From Cladosporium sp. IMV 00045 (taxonomy: Eukaryota; Ascomycota; Dothideomycetes; Cladosporiales; Cladosporiaceae), in the NCBI GenBank assembly GCA_001931905.2, contig MSJI02000369.1, forward strand, positions 22,341 through 86,340: a stretch of DNA of 64,000 nt, written 5' to 3'. Below, in pieces: positions 1-10,850 of this stretch. The notes beneath the pieces were generated by a model. It was not told the DNA's origin, searched no databases, and saw only the letters and a list, made by a program, of their open reading frames with translations. Numbering within the stretch: the first letter of the stretch is position 1; the number at the start of each line of letters is the position of its first letter. Both the position numbers and the translations under genes were made by a program.

Positions 1-1144
1 TGCAAAGGCCATCATACATGCGTTATTGTTATTGCAAATATGTTACGATGTAGACACGACCTTGCTGACATTTCGAGTGTAGGTCGGGATGAAACGGAAT
101 TTGGTCTGGTTGCCTCGAGAATTTGCAATGCCCTCGTGCATTCGTCGTCGTGAGCCTAAGGTACTCATTTTCCTCCCGTGGAAGAGTGTTTTCTTGGACG
201 AGGTAGTTGCTCTCCTTTCACTTTTCAGACACTCGCCTCTTCCAAATCTCTTCACTTTACGTTTCTATTGCTGAAACGCCACCAAGGGCGCTTGCGAAAC
301 ACCTTCGATGAGACCTCAGAGCGATCGTTGAGATGTGGTTGACCTGCAACTTGGCCCATTCTCCTTTGTTGCAGATGGACCAAGACATAAATAGATGGAA
401 AAAGAGTTCTGTTTTGACAAGAACGAAGGATTGATTCACAAAAAGATTACAAGAAGTTTTAAGTATTACTCTCGCCTTTTCCCGATTGCTCTGCAGCCCA
501 TGTCCATTATTTTGACCACTTGACTCTGAACTCCTTGCGAAGAAAATGTGCTGAATCGTCTGGAAATTGCAATAACGCAAGAGACATCCGATGCTTTTAG
601 AAAGCGCTGGTGTGCAGCTTCTCAATTCAAAAGCCTGCTCTTTTCGGCGATCTCTTTCCTACATCCAGCACTCCTGAAGTCGAAACAGTCATCGGAGTTG
701 ATATGTCCATGTGATAAGATGGCACACGCGGAGGAGTTTTGCTGCGAGTCTTGCTCATTTGTGCCGTGCCCACAGACGCTCCAGCAGATCCATCCTTCTC
801 CGGCTTCAGTATTGTTGCGGTCGGGAAAGTCGTGGGACAGGCATTCTATATCCGTAATGATATGCGGATGAAGTCCAGTAAAGGTCGACAAAACGACATC
901 GATGCCGCTTGGAGTGTATTAAGGTGCCTGATTGCTCACTTTTTGCGAGCTGCGGAAGCTCAGGTCGGCTCCCAACACTGCACGCGCCCGAATTCTCAAG
1001 TAATAGAAGATGGTAGACTTGACGGGTCATCTGATCGACATCGAGGTCTTTCCTCTTGACGTTGAAGACTTGTAGCCACCAGTAGTGCCACGTCGCGCCG
1101 CTTTGCATATGGATAGATTATCCGCTGATTCATGCTAAGCGCAT
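1..1144. other. Intergenic, no gene recognised
   Basis: Only short overlapping ORFs on both strands. None has a recognisable domain, a credible splice-joined extension or coding-like composition. A gene end or UTR reaching in from outside the window cannot be excluded. Confidence 0.5.
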
Positions 1145-2126
1145 TTACCTCCTCTTGTCAAAGCCAGCCTTCTTCCTGTCCTTCCTGTCGCCCTCAGCGA
1201 GCCATTTGCTGGCTTCCCAGAGTTGTACGCAGTTGACGTATTGCTTGAAAGCCATGACAGGGAAGCTGATAATGGTCAGGACCCAAGGGACGGTGCTGTC
1301 CATCTTGTTGGCGCGAGCCATTTCCATGGCAGCGGCAGAGAAAGGAGATGAGAAGAACATCGAGGGCTTGGGCTGGGCGGGAGAACCTGGCGCGAGAGAG
1401 AGCGGCTCTGAGGCATCGTTGAGGGGCAGAAGGGCGGGTGTGAGGGTTGGCGAGGAGAAGCAGAGGAGGTAGAGGGCGATGAAGAAGAGCTCGTTGAGCG
1501 CGCAGCACACGAAGAGAACCCACTGTTGGTGATCGTCAGCCTATGATCGCGGGGACAGCACTATCTGGGTTTCGCAAGCTTACCTTGTTGGTGTAGTAGA
1601 GGTACATGATGCGGCTCTTGTCTGCGGAGACGTTCTTGTGGCTCTCACCCTGGCCACCCATGACCAACGTAGCGTACATGTGCATGTAGTGGCTGGCGAA
1701 ATCCAGACTGATCAGGCCCTGGAAGATCATCGAGTATGCCGGCTTCGCGGTGGAGAGGAAGACGAGCAAGCAAGCGGTAGCGCAGCGATCCGTGACCATG
1801 TCCAGGACAGCGCCGAAGCGCGTTGACTGCTGGAACTTGCGTGCCGCCATACCGTCGAGAGCATCGAGAAGGCAGCTGATGGAGTAGAGGAAGCTGCAGC
1901 GGCGCGGGTGGAGGGGCATGAAGTATAGGGAGCAGAGGGCAAGGACGATTCGAAGATAGCCTGGGAGGAAGAGGTCAGCTAGACTCCGCGCTTGCTAGGA
2001 GATGATGTCCATACCGATCAAGTTCGGCACGAAGAGGAAGATGTTCTCATCCGTCTGGTCGTCAGCCTTGCGGGCGGGCTCTTTGGGTGTGCCATTGCTT
2101 TCGTTGGCCCTCCTGTCTGCGGCCAT
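1145..2126 (-). CDS. PIS1: Phosphatidylinositol synthase (CDP-diacylglycerol-inositol 3-phosphatidyltransferase)
   Basis: Makes phosphatidylinositol from CDP-diacylglycerol and myo-inositol in the ER membrane. Three exons on the minus strand: 2126-2015, 1960-1584 and 1522-1145, giving 288 aa. The donors are GTATGG and GTAAGC and the acceptors CAG. The junctions restore the family sequence VPNLIGYLRIVLAL around the first intron. The CDP-alcohol phosphatidyltransferase signature DG-x2-AR-x8-G-x3-D-x3-D is complete in exon 2 (DGMAARKFQQSTRFGAVLDM then VTD). Hydrophobic segments follow in exons 2 and 3, and the C-terminus is Lys/Arg rich. The start is the only ATG giving the usual short acidic N-terminus before the first membrane helix. 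The length is somewhat above yeast Pis1 because of a Pro/Ser/Ala insert before the last helix. Identification is firm; the insert borders are read by eye. Confidence 0.93.
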
Positions 2127-2824
2127 TGCTGCTGCCTGCAACGAAGAAGTGTGCTGTGAGGGTTTTATGAAGAACGCGGCGGCGCAGGTAAAAACGGCGG
2201 TTTGTTCTCGAAATCAAAGACGTTCAATCGTTTGCTGATTGGGCGAAAGAGCTTGTTGACAGGACAAAGTCTCTGATTGCTTGTCTGGAGATGGAGGGTC
2301 CGGCTGTAGGCGGAGACGTTCGAAGAGGACGGCAGAGCGCGGTTGAGGCTGGTGAGTTGAGAGAAGTGTCTTTGTTGAATCGGCAGTGTATTGTAGTTTG
2401 GACGATGTCACAAAAAGGTTGCGTTGTCGAGAGGCAGCACACGTGGCAGGTGATCTGACTGAAGTCCCCCTCCTACATACTTAATTCCCTCCTCGTTCAA
2501 ATCTTGGGAAATGATGCAGCCAACAGGGTGAGCACGGAAAGCCCGCGGGCGTCGCCGATCCCTGACAATCGCCCGCCCTAAATGATGCGAGGTGATGTGA
2601 TTAGACGAATACCAGGCGTCCTTCACGTGCTATATACATCTTCTACAGCCCTATGAAAGTTGGGGATGTTCACGCAGACAATAATAGACGGCTCATAAAC
2701 AACTTCCATGTGTTGAGACGCGACGAGTACTGAAATCAAATGCACAATTGTAGGGGTATCTTTACTAAAACAAAAACACCAATCCCAATACCCTGCCAAT
2801 AAACCCAATATCTTCCCTTCAAAA
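2127..2824. other. Intergenic: PIS1 promoter and SWC5 3' flank
   Basis: No supported gene. Short ORFs on the minus strand do not join into anything recognisable. It should hold the PIS1 5' flank and the SWC5 3'UTR. Confidence 0.5.
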
Positions 2825-3877
2825 TCATCCCTTCAACCTCGCAGCCCGTCTGGCCGCCTCGTTCGCGCCGGCAACGCGATCCAAGAACTGCTCCCTCGCC
2901 ATGAACCCACCCTTGCTCTTCCCGTAGATATCCAGCTCCTCCCCAATGCCCTGATCCGCCACAAAACCCTTCCAATCCACCGCGCTCTTCTGCACCGTAC
3001 TCATGCGCTCCGCCTTCTTCTTCTTCTCTTCCGCCAACCTCCTCTCCGCCATCAAGACGTCCAATCGGCCCGGCGCGCGAGGTCGCAGCTTGTCGGCATT
3101 CACGCCTCGCACGGTAGCCGTCGGATTCGGCTCGAAGATCGAAGGACGGCGGAGTGGGCGCTGAAGATCGCCTTCAGCCGCTGCTTGCTGGCCAGTCGCC
3201 GCCGCGCGTGATTTGGCGTTAGACGGATCTGCTTCCGGGTGTTCGGCCAGGTATGCTTGCGCGGCCGCTGAGGATTTGAGCACTTCTTCTTCCACCTCTG
3301 TGACTTCGCCGGCGAAGGCAATGCGGCGTTTGATACGAATGAGCTGATCGGATGGCTCGATGACCTCGCCAGGTGCCTTCTCGGCGTCGTTGTTTGCCTG
3401 CTCGCCGTTCCCTTGCGATGGCGCGCCGAGATCGTCTTGTCTTCCAACAGGCACGGCGTGTAAGCGCGCCCACACGTCGTCCACGTCGATTGTGACTTCG
3501 CCTCTGTCTGCTCTTTTGCGCTCTTTGCGCTCCTGCTTTTCCACGAGCCGTTGCGCTCTCGTCTTGATCAAACCGCCCTCGCCTCCACTCTCCTCATCTT
3601 GCTCCTTGCCCTTTCTCCGTTTGCGCTTGCGCTCTTTGATAGTCGCTTCATCGCCAGAGTCGAGTTCTGCGTCTGTGGGTTCTGGTTGTTTGCGCTTTGT
3701 CGATTTGCTTTTCGCTTTCTTGTTTTTGGCAGTATCGTCGCCTTCGTCGGAGTCTGAAGACGCCGATACGTCTTCGTCGGCTGCATTCGCGGCATCCGGG
3801 TTGAAGTCCTCGTCTTCGTTGGAATCGTATTCCTCATCTTGAGGATCTGGAATTGGCTCTTTATCACCTGTCGCCAT
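2825..3877 (-). CDS. SWC5: SWR1-complex subunit Swc5 (BCNT/Craniofacial development protein 1 family)
   Basis: Intronless, 350 aa. The N-terminal 60 residues are strongly acidic (Asp/Glu/Ser runs), followed by a long Lys/Arg-rich low-complexity stretch. From about residue 297 to the end lies the BCNT-C domain, with the diagnostic pattern W-K-x-F, E-E-L-D-x-Y and F-L-D-R-V near the C-terminus. Swc5 is a histone-binding subunit of the SWR1 remodeller, which exchanges H2A for H2A.Z in the nucleus; that role is family knowledge. The ATG at 3877 gives the expected acidic start and there is no upstream in-frame ATG of note. Same strand as PIS1, 698 bases apart. Confidence 0.9.
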   Translation of the reverse strand: MATGDKEPIPDPQDEEYDSNEDEDFNPDAANAADEDVSASSDSDEGDDTAKNKKAKSKSTKRKQPEPTDAELDSGDEATIKERKRKRRKGKEQDEESGGEGGLIKTRAQRLVEKQERKERKRADRGEVTIDVDDVWARLHAVPVGRQDDLGAPSQGNGEQANNDAEKAPGEVIEPSDQLIRIKRRIAFAGEVTEVEEEVLKSSAAAQAYLAEHPEADPSNAKSRAAATGQQAAAEGDLQRPLRRPSIFEPNPTATVRGVNADKLRPRAPGRLDVLMAERRLAEEKKKKAERMSTVQKSAVDWKGFVADQGIGEELDIYGKSKGGFMAREQFLDRVAGANEAARRAARLKG

Positions 3878-4702
3878 TTTGAAGATCGGGCGTTAAGGTG
3901 GAAAAGTACGGTGTTGGGTAAAGAAGAGAAACCGAATGTACAACCCTTGTATGCGGAAAGCTCTCCGCGCTTGATTGGCTGCACCCACCTCCCACGCGAC
4001 TTGGTCGTTTCACCTCGGCGATAAAGATTCACAACTCTACTACTACTGTCTACCCGGACACTACACCCGTTGTCCTTTTGCAATCGCTCTAGAGCTATGT
4101 AGCCGCATGACATCAGTGCAGTCGTTCTTTGAAGATGTTGATCGTTTTCTATCGTCCAAGAACAGACGCTGAGAAGCTCTACGTTCAGACACAGAATTAG
4201 AACCGCCTCTCTATGGCCCACCATGATATGCCTAGGTATCACCTTTAGGTAAGATTGGACACTCTTAGCCTCGCTCAGAGCGCATCTGTACGTGATGGCT
4301 CTACACATTGAGCCCTTCTGGCAATATTTCGTCTTGCGTCAAGACTCCTTTGGCAACCGTTCAAAACAGCATCGAAGCAATGGCAAAGGTCCATGTATTC
4401 CAAGGCTCTCGTTGAGCATCGCTGACATTGAGAATGATCCGAACTGAAATTTCTACAGTATATTGGAGCTTTGATTGTCTATGCTTTCTATCGAGTTCCT
4501 AATTTTGTTGCCTAACGGTACAGGTTCTGGCAAACGCTCAAAAGCATACGAAGCTTCTCCACCCGCCAATGCCAGGCACACCATCACGGCGTCTATAAAG
4601 TCAACATTGCACTTGTACAGCAGAGGAACAACGCAATACAGCAAAATCGGCGTAGCCGTAAGAAAAGGATCACCAGTCTCTATAAGCCAGAACTTTCCCA
4701 CA
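3878..4702. other. Intergenic, divergent promoter region
   Basis: Separates the SWC5 start (minus) from the next gene start (plus). No supported gene. The frame of the downstream gene stays open up to 4475, with an in-frame ATG at 4481. Confidence 0.45.
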
Positions 4703-5728
4703 ATGGCCAACGAAACGAAACCAAAGTCCCTTCAACAGCTCCTCGACGAGCCCAAAGGCAAAACGAAATATTACGCCAAACAAGCCTTCATGCTCCACGT
4801 CTTCTGGGAAGCCCCCAGCCTCGAATCCGCGCAAACTATCCTTTCCGCCCTCAACCAATGCGCCATCGCAACCCACCGCGACACCCCCTGCGTGCCAACA
4901 TACTCCTTCCGCCTCTCAGCTCTAGAAGCAGAAACCGCCAGCCCCAAACCCCTAACAGCAAGCCAACACCCTCAACTCTCCAAAGCACAGAAGAAACTGC
5001 AAGTGGGCGTCCCCCGCCCAGCTGTGGTGGCCGACCTCGTCAGGAGAGACCTCGACCCTGCACTGCTGGATCTCCAACCTGATGACCTCTTGCCGGACCA
5101 TGCACAGCTTGACCCCGTCGTCATCGAATGCACGGAGCTCTATCTTGACGAGAGAGCGTTCTTCGAACACGCCGGATCCAAGGACTACCTGCAGGCCTAT
5201 GGGGAGGTCATGGCGCCGGGCCTGAGCAACGACGCGACGACTGTGCGGCTGGGGACGCCGACGGCGTATATTGTCGAGAAGATTCTGGAGCCCATGCTGA
5301 AAGAGCGCGTGGCGCCTATTGTCGGGAACTGCGCGATTTGGCGACCCGGAGTTGCTGCTGCCAGTTCGCCGAAGGATTCGTTGATTTTGTCCATCAATGT
5401 CGTCGGCGATTCGCATGAGGTGGCGACGAAGGTTCCAAGAGGGTTGGTCGAGCTGAGCACCTCATACATTGTGTTCGCCCATCCTCTGCGCGAGGGGAGG
5501 GTGCGCATCCTGTGCGTGCTATCTGCCCTACCGGCGCCTGCGGACTTTGAGGGTCTGGCGGAGTTGCCTGTGGAGGGTGTGGAGGTGCATTGTTCCCAGG
5601 AGTCTCAACGGGAGCGCATGGATGACTTGCTACGCTCCGTCTTGCCGGCAGGTGTTGCGTGTCATGTGAGTCCGTTGGATGCTGGATATGTCTTGCATGA
5701 GAAAGCTGGCGAGATTCGCGAGGAATGA
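4703..5728 (+). CDS. Unrecognised fungal protein, 341 aa
   Basis: One open exon from ATG 4703 to TGA 5728. I chose this start because its context (CACAATGGCC) fits the fungal consensus and the composition becomes protein-like from there. An in-frame ATG at 4481 would add 74 residues. The protein is soluble-looking, mixed alpha/beta in character, with no signal peptide, no membrane segment and no motif I can name. There is a PK-rich stretch near residues 80-95. Convergent with the glycine-rich gene of block A copy 1, whose homology begins about 25 bases after this stop codon. Function unknown. Confidence 0.75.
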   Translation: MANETKPKSLQQLLDEPKGKTKYYAKQAFMLHVFWEAPSLESAQTILSALNQCAIATHRDTPCVPTYSFRLSALEAETASPKPLTASQHPQLSKAQKKLQVGVPRPAVVADLVRRDLDPALLDLQPDDLLPDHAQLDPVVIECTELYLDERAFFEHAGSKDYLQAYGEVMAPGLSNDATTVRLGTPTAYIVEKILEPMLKERVAPIVGNCAIWRPGVAAASSPKDSLILSINVVGDSHEVATKVPRGLVELSTSYIVFAHPLREGRVRILCVLSALPAPADFEGLAELPVEGVEVHCSQESQRERMDDLLRSVLPAGVACHVSPLDAGYVLHEKAGEIREE

Positions 5729-5886
5729 GATGGATAAGGCGACACTCACACATCACATCAATCGAAAAACGATGGAACGCAATCAGCATCCTGAACCCAT
5801 CCATTCATGAACGTGATTTCATAAACATCATACACATACTAATATCCTACAGCCGACCCCAACCATCCCATCATCCATCCAAACAC

Positions 5887-6368
5887 CTACTTCTTCTCCC
5901 CACCCAGCTTCTCCTGAATTTTCCCGCCAATACTGCCCCCCTCCGTGAAATTCTTCCCAATCGCACCACCCGCCGAGAGAGGCCCACCAATCTTCTCAGC
6001 GGTACCGCCGACCGCGCCGTCTTTGGTGAAAGCACCGCCGATGGCGCCCTTCTTGTCGAAAATCGAGGGGCCCTGCGTGGTGTCGGTGGTTTTCTCGCCG
6101 GGCTCGGAGGAGAAGACTAGGCCGCCCTGTTTGTTGGATGGAGATGGTTAGTGGGGTGTGGACTGGTGGTGTTGGTGAGGGATTGCGAGCTTACTCTGCC
6201 TTGAATGTCGGCCTTGGCGTCTTCGTGGATGCCTTGGGTGAATTCGGTGTCTTTGGTGGCGCTGGAGGGGGAATGTTAATCATTGTCAATGTTGAGGTGA
6301 TACTGTGTGGACTGGACGTACGCGGAGGCACCGCGCTCCATGGCCTTGTTTGAGGTGTCGCCGTCCAT
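5887..6368 (-). CDS. Small glycine-rich repeat protein, block A copy 1
   Basis: Three exons on the minus strand: 6368-6322, 6261-6195 and 6126-5887, giving 117 aa. The donors are GTACGT and GTAAGC and the acceptors CAG. The protein is hydrophilic and Gly/Lys rich. From about residue 60 it repeats a roughly 11-residue unit built on G-[AS]-[IV]-G-[GK] (GAIGG, GAVGG, GAIGK, GSIGG), ending in KLGGEKK. It has no signal peptide, membrane segment or cysteine. The composition recalls small stress or hydration proteins (LEA/CsbD-like), but I do not recognise a family and do not claim that function. The paralogue at 20162-20649 keeps every exon boundary, which supports the gene model. Confidence 0.8.
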
Positions 6369-8671
6369 TTTGATGTTTTTATTTTTGATTGATGAAGAGG
6401 GATCGATAGGGGTGAATTGATGAATTGATGAAGATGAATTTGACAGTTCGATAATGCCTTTAAGTAAGAAATTGCGGTCAATTGAACTGATTGAAGACGT
6501 AGCATCGAGACACAGGACTGTCATATACGTGTAACACTTCCATAACCATACGTGATGATCTAATCCAAACATACGCATCATCCGAACATGTCGAGGGCGT
6601 CATGCTGCGTCATGAGAGGGGATTGTGTTCGTTTGTCGTGCCTTACCGGTCAGTATGTCTTAGAAGGTCCATGGCTCTTCTGAATATTCGTCACATGATC
6701 ATGGATATCTTGTAGCTGTATCTGTGTGTGAGTGTAGCTGTTTGCTTTTGATGCAAGAGTAGTAGGGGTCTCTGAGCAGAGGTGGTGGCAACGCCGATGT
6801 CGACGCTAGTCTGGCTTGATATCGGATCGCGTATCGGGCCCTTAGGGCAGACTCGAATCCGTAGTTGTCTATAGTCAGTTGCAGCAGACTACCTCGTTAT
6901 TTCATCTGTGTGTTTTGCTGCATTGTTGTCCTTTTTAGTATATATGTGTATGACAGACGCGGTGTAGTAACATAAGAATAGTTGCACCCACCTTGCCAAG
7001 CACATCGTATGTCGTATATCGCATTATCTGGTACCGGAGTTCAACCTTTGAAGGTTGAGAAACACCAGCAGACAACTCTCCGGACTAGAGATTAGCGATA
7101 ATGCGAGCTCGACTGCTTCGGAGAGTCGGCATCATTCGGGAGTAATATGCGCATATGTTAATATTGCTCTACGTGGTAGATGAGCTGCTCGAGTCGTGGA
7201 TAGCTCCCACAGTCCCCTTCTTACCTCCTAACCCATGTCGCTCGGTGACGGTGCCGGATCTACTATGGAGTTTATGGTCCAAAGGGAGGGTTTCTCGCAG
7301 ACACGCGGGTCCGACTCGTAGCTCAAAGCGGTAAGTGCAGGAACATGGTCAAGATAGACATGCCCTACGGATCACAGATTGCAGTAGCGTCTCACGCTAG
7401 AAAAAGGTGGGCCGCTCTAGTGAAGAAAAGCCGATCTTTGGATCATGAAGCAGAGCTTTGAAGAGTGAGGACATAGCTTACCGTGGACTCGTCACATTTG
7501 TTGCAATGCCCAGAGATGCACGATAAGAAGAGTCCCGAGATCTGCAGAGCCATGAAGAGCGGCGAAAACGGCTGGCGATGTTCATCGTGATAGTGTGACG
7601 AAAGAGGTGATATCTTGCAGACGCCAACTGTCAAACGTCCTCGTGTCGTGCAGAAGGCGGTAAGAAAGGATGAGGACCAGCGCACAGCACAGCAGCATAG
7701 CACGCATTCCGGACATTGCTCTACCAGGGTAAATTATCTCATTGGCTGCGCCCCCTGGTCTTTCACAATCGCGAGATCTGCAGGAACTTAATCAGGCACC
7801 GCACAGGCATATGGGTGATGATGCTGAGCCTGCTACTCTGAGGGGCCGAAGTACATGTGTGAGAGCTTGAGAGGTATGCACTCCTGTACCTGCACCAATC
7901 CCCTCGACATCTCACAGGAGTAGTACCACGAATGCGGGCAACAGATCAGATAGGCTTCCGACTCGAACAATCTTTGGTTCTCGCGTGAGAAGCCTCCAAA
8001 GTTTCGGAAACGCGACACGTTTCTTTCTTCATGTCTCACCCAACGAATCGTGTGGCGATGCGACATGTCTTGACTTTGCCGGCATAGCCAAACGAGCGCC
8101 CACCCACTGCCACCCCACCCAAAGTCGCTCACTTTAGCACCTCATCAGTCCGCCGCTATCATATGCTAAACATCACCTCCCCCTCTCGCCAATCCGCTTG
8201 GAGGATGCTCAGGCCTGTTGCTGCAACATCCTCATGTGGTTTGAGCGCTCAATGAAGCCGTATTGCCCTCTAAGACATCTGCTCGTCCCAAGCAGACTCT
8301 TATCTGTCTCCTCACCATCGACCGGCATCCTCTTCACCTTTTCATCATACTCTTCTTAATACCATACCATAATCTCTCAAGCAGAAGACTTTCACAGCAA
8401 AGCCCACGCCTCAGCCCGCCCAATCTCCACAAGAACCACAAGCTGATCCCGATCGGCTCCTCCCAGAGTTTCCAGGGTCGTCTCAGCCGCCGTTACAGCC
8501 CTTTTCCGGCATAAGCCATAACTTTACCCATTGGTCGACCGCATTCGGTAATCGTAAAGCCTGCAACAAGGTTGTTACTCTCGCCAGAACCTTGTCGTCA
8601 CTCCCCAGCCGGTTCGACGCGCCTCTAGTTTGCGCCCACCCACTCGGCGCCAGCTCCTACTTCTAGCCTTG
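6369..8671. other. Long divergent intergenic region of block A, copy 1
   Basis: 2.3 kb between the glycine-rich gene (minus) and the MIF-domain gene (plus). No ORF stays open in both copies, so I call no gene here. It holds a nested inverted repeat at 7019-7106 and a 12-base palindrome ATATGCGCATAT at 7145-7156, both kept in copy 2. The last few hundred bases are pyrimidine rich, as expected for a fungal 5'UTR. Confidence 0.6.
7019..7106. other. Nested inverted repeat (possible structured RNA or protein-binding site), copy 1
   Basis: Outer arms TCGCATTATC (7019-7028) and GATAATGCGA (7097-7106) are perfect complements. Inside them are CCGGAG (7034-7039) with CTCCGG (7078-7083), then TCAACCTT (7041-7048) with AAGGTTGA (7051-7058). 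The copy at 21300-21387 differs at four positions, none of them in any arm. A further small hairpin with a C(TTCG)G loop follows at 7109-7129. What it does is unknown; either strand could carry it. Confidence 0.45.
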
Positions 8672-10467
8672 ATGCCCCAATCGAGGACCAGTTCCATCTA
8701 CACTAGAAGCTCCAATTCCCCAGATCGACCTTCTACTGCAGGATCCCTCTCTACGGCTGCCACTTCTGCGACCTCACTCCGGCTCCCTAGCTTCAGGCGG
8801 AAGCCTACGCCAAATCAGCGCAAACCCCGGCCAAGATCAGTCCCCGGAGATTGGAACACGCTTCTTGGGATCACACCAGAACACAGTAATACATCGTCGC
8901 AGCGGTCCAGCTTGAGTCTTGCGGACTCATATGCAGACTTGATTGGTGCAGGCATCAAACAAGACATTCAAAAGAATAAGCAAGAACACCACAATATCAA
9001 TCAACACGTTCCGCGTACAAGAAAGGACCTTCCAAGCGTCAGAGTCCAGGCACCAAGCGTTAAGCAGGTTGATAAATCGATCGCGATGGGAGGTAACAGA
9101 ACCAGTCAGGGTCTGAACGGAAGCCTTGAAGGCAGACGCAGGACTCAAGCTTTCGAAGAACAATATCAATATAAGGATAATGTTTACGGTAGCGCGAGGG
9201 AGCGCGTGCATCGAGAATCACCCGTCATTGGTGAACTCCGAACAAATGTCATCGTAAGTGCAGTCATGTTGCTCATTTGATCAATTGCTAACATAGTCCT
9301 GATTAGATCAAAGACGAATTCACTTTGGTGACCGACATGTCGTTTCATCTTGCTGCAAGATACTCGCGACCAGATTCATCGATCATGATCAACGTCGATC
9401 ACAGCTCATGCCTTGCTCTTGCTGGCACTTTTGAGCCTTGCTACATTCTCACAATCTCGACCGTTCCTTCGCAGATGCAGGCTTCAACCAACAAGCGAAA
9501 CGCTGCGCTGATCCAATCATTCATGGCTGACATACTCAGTGTCCCTCCTGAGCGGGGCATCATCAAATTCGTCTCTATTCCGGAAGAAAACTACGCGGTC
9601 AATGGTAACACCCTGTTTGGAGAAATTGAGCGCCTCGAGCAGAAGCAATTTTCCAACGGTGGCGGCGTGAAGCGTGCCGTGACTGATGTTCGCAAGAGCA
9701 TGCCGAACTTCAAGAGCATTCCCAAGCTCGACCTTGATTTTGCCAGAAATGCAGACAAGGCCGACGGTTTCGATGGCCACATTGAGGAGATGCAGAACGG
9801 CGTTGTACCAGCGCCACTGCATCCAAGAGTGCCTGACGCCTTTGAGCTGGTTAACCCCGGCGGACAAAGGCCAGCTACCTCACACGGTAGCTCTCAGAAT
9901 GCCAGCTTCGCTTCATTACACAACCTTCGCCTCAACAGCCTACCCAGAGAAGACTTCGAAGGACCAGGAGCAAGGACATCATTCGGCAGACCCAAGACCG
10001 TTTCTGGCGCTCCACAAGGCTGGTTGAGCGAGACTCCCGACATCCTTCCCAGCACCGACAGCGACGACGCAGCGCCTCCACCTATCCTCAAACCCGACGC
10101 CAAACAAAGTTTCAAACCCAAAGAGCACAGCCGCACGGCATCATCACCAGACTTCAAATCTCAACCTCAGCGACCGATCTTGAAGTCAGCACTCTCCTCC
10201 ACCAACAGTGTCAACAAAACCAAACCCGCTTATCTGGAGAACCCAAAACCTACTTTGATCAAGGGCCACTCGCGCAAGAACTCGAAGTCTCCCGAAGCCT
10301 TGCCGCAAGAAGATACTGCTGCTAATATGGCTAAGCGTCGAACTTCTGTCAACGCCGGGAAAGACGCTGCTCCCATTGGCAAGACCCCTCAACCACCGCC
10401 CGTGCCTGAGACCAAACAGACCAAAGTCAGCAAGCGGAAGAGTTTCTTGTCCGCTTTTAGGAGGTAG
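8672..10467 (+). CDS. Large protein with internal MIF/tautomerase-fold domain, block A copy 1
   Basis: Two exons, 8672-9253 and 9307-10467, giving 580 aa. The 53-base intron has donor GTAAGT, branch GCTAAC and acceptor TAG. Residues 1-183 are Ser/Arg/Pro rich and probably disordered. Residues about 184-305 match the macrophage migration inhibitory factor fold: an LA-x5-RP segment, then GTFEPCYILTI (compare GSSEPC in MIF), NKRNAALIQSF, VPPERGIIKFV and the VNGNTLFG end. The C-terminal 275 residues are again Ser/Pro/Lys rich and end in a basic KRKSFLSAFRR. In MIF enzymes the catalytic base is an N-terminal proline. Here the nearest counterpart (Pro184) is internal, so tautomerase activity is doubtful without cleavage. 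Fungal MIF-like proteins of this layout exist; their role is not settled to my knowledge. Confidence 0.88.
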
Positions 10468-10850
10468 GCGGGTTTGATGGTGCATGAAAGTTCGTGAATT
10501 CATGGAAAACCTCTGAACGCGAGAGATCAGAGGTAGGCAGAGCCTCCAAGGATGATACGGCCAACCTATATCAAGATTACACCCATATAACAAATAATAC
10601 AATGACTATTCCGTTCAGCCTGTCATCCGAGTTGCACTTCACCGAGAAAAAAGAGCCCTTCCTCCCGTCCTCCCCCCATGACAATAGTCTAGCTCATCCG
10701 CCTTCACATCTCGAATTATCAGCAGACAACCCATCCACGAAAAATCCCCACCCGACCTGCGCCAATTCAACCCCAAAGCCGAACAATCACGCGCCCTCTT
10801 ATCACCACACCGCCCGAGCAACAACAATAAAACCAAGCCCACACCTTTCC

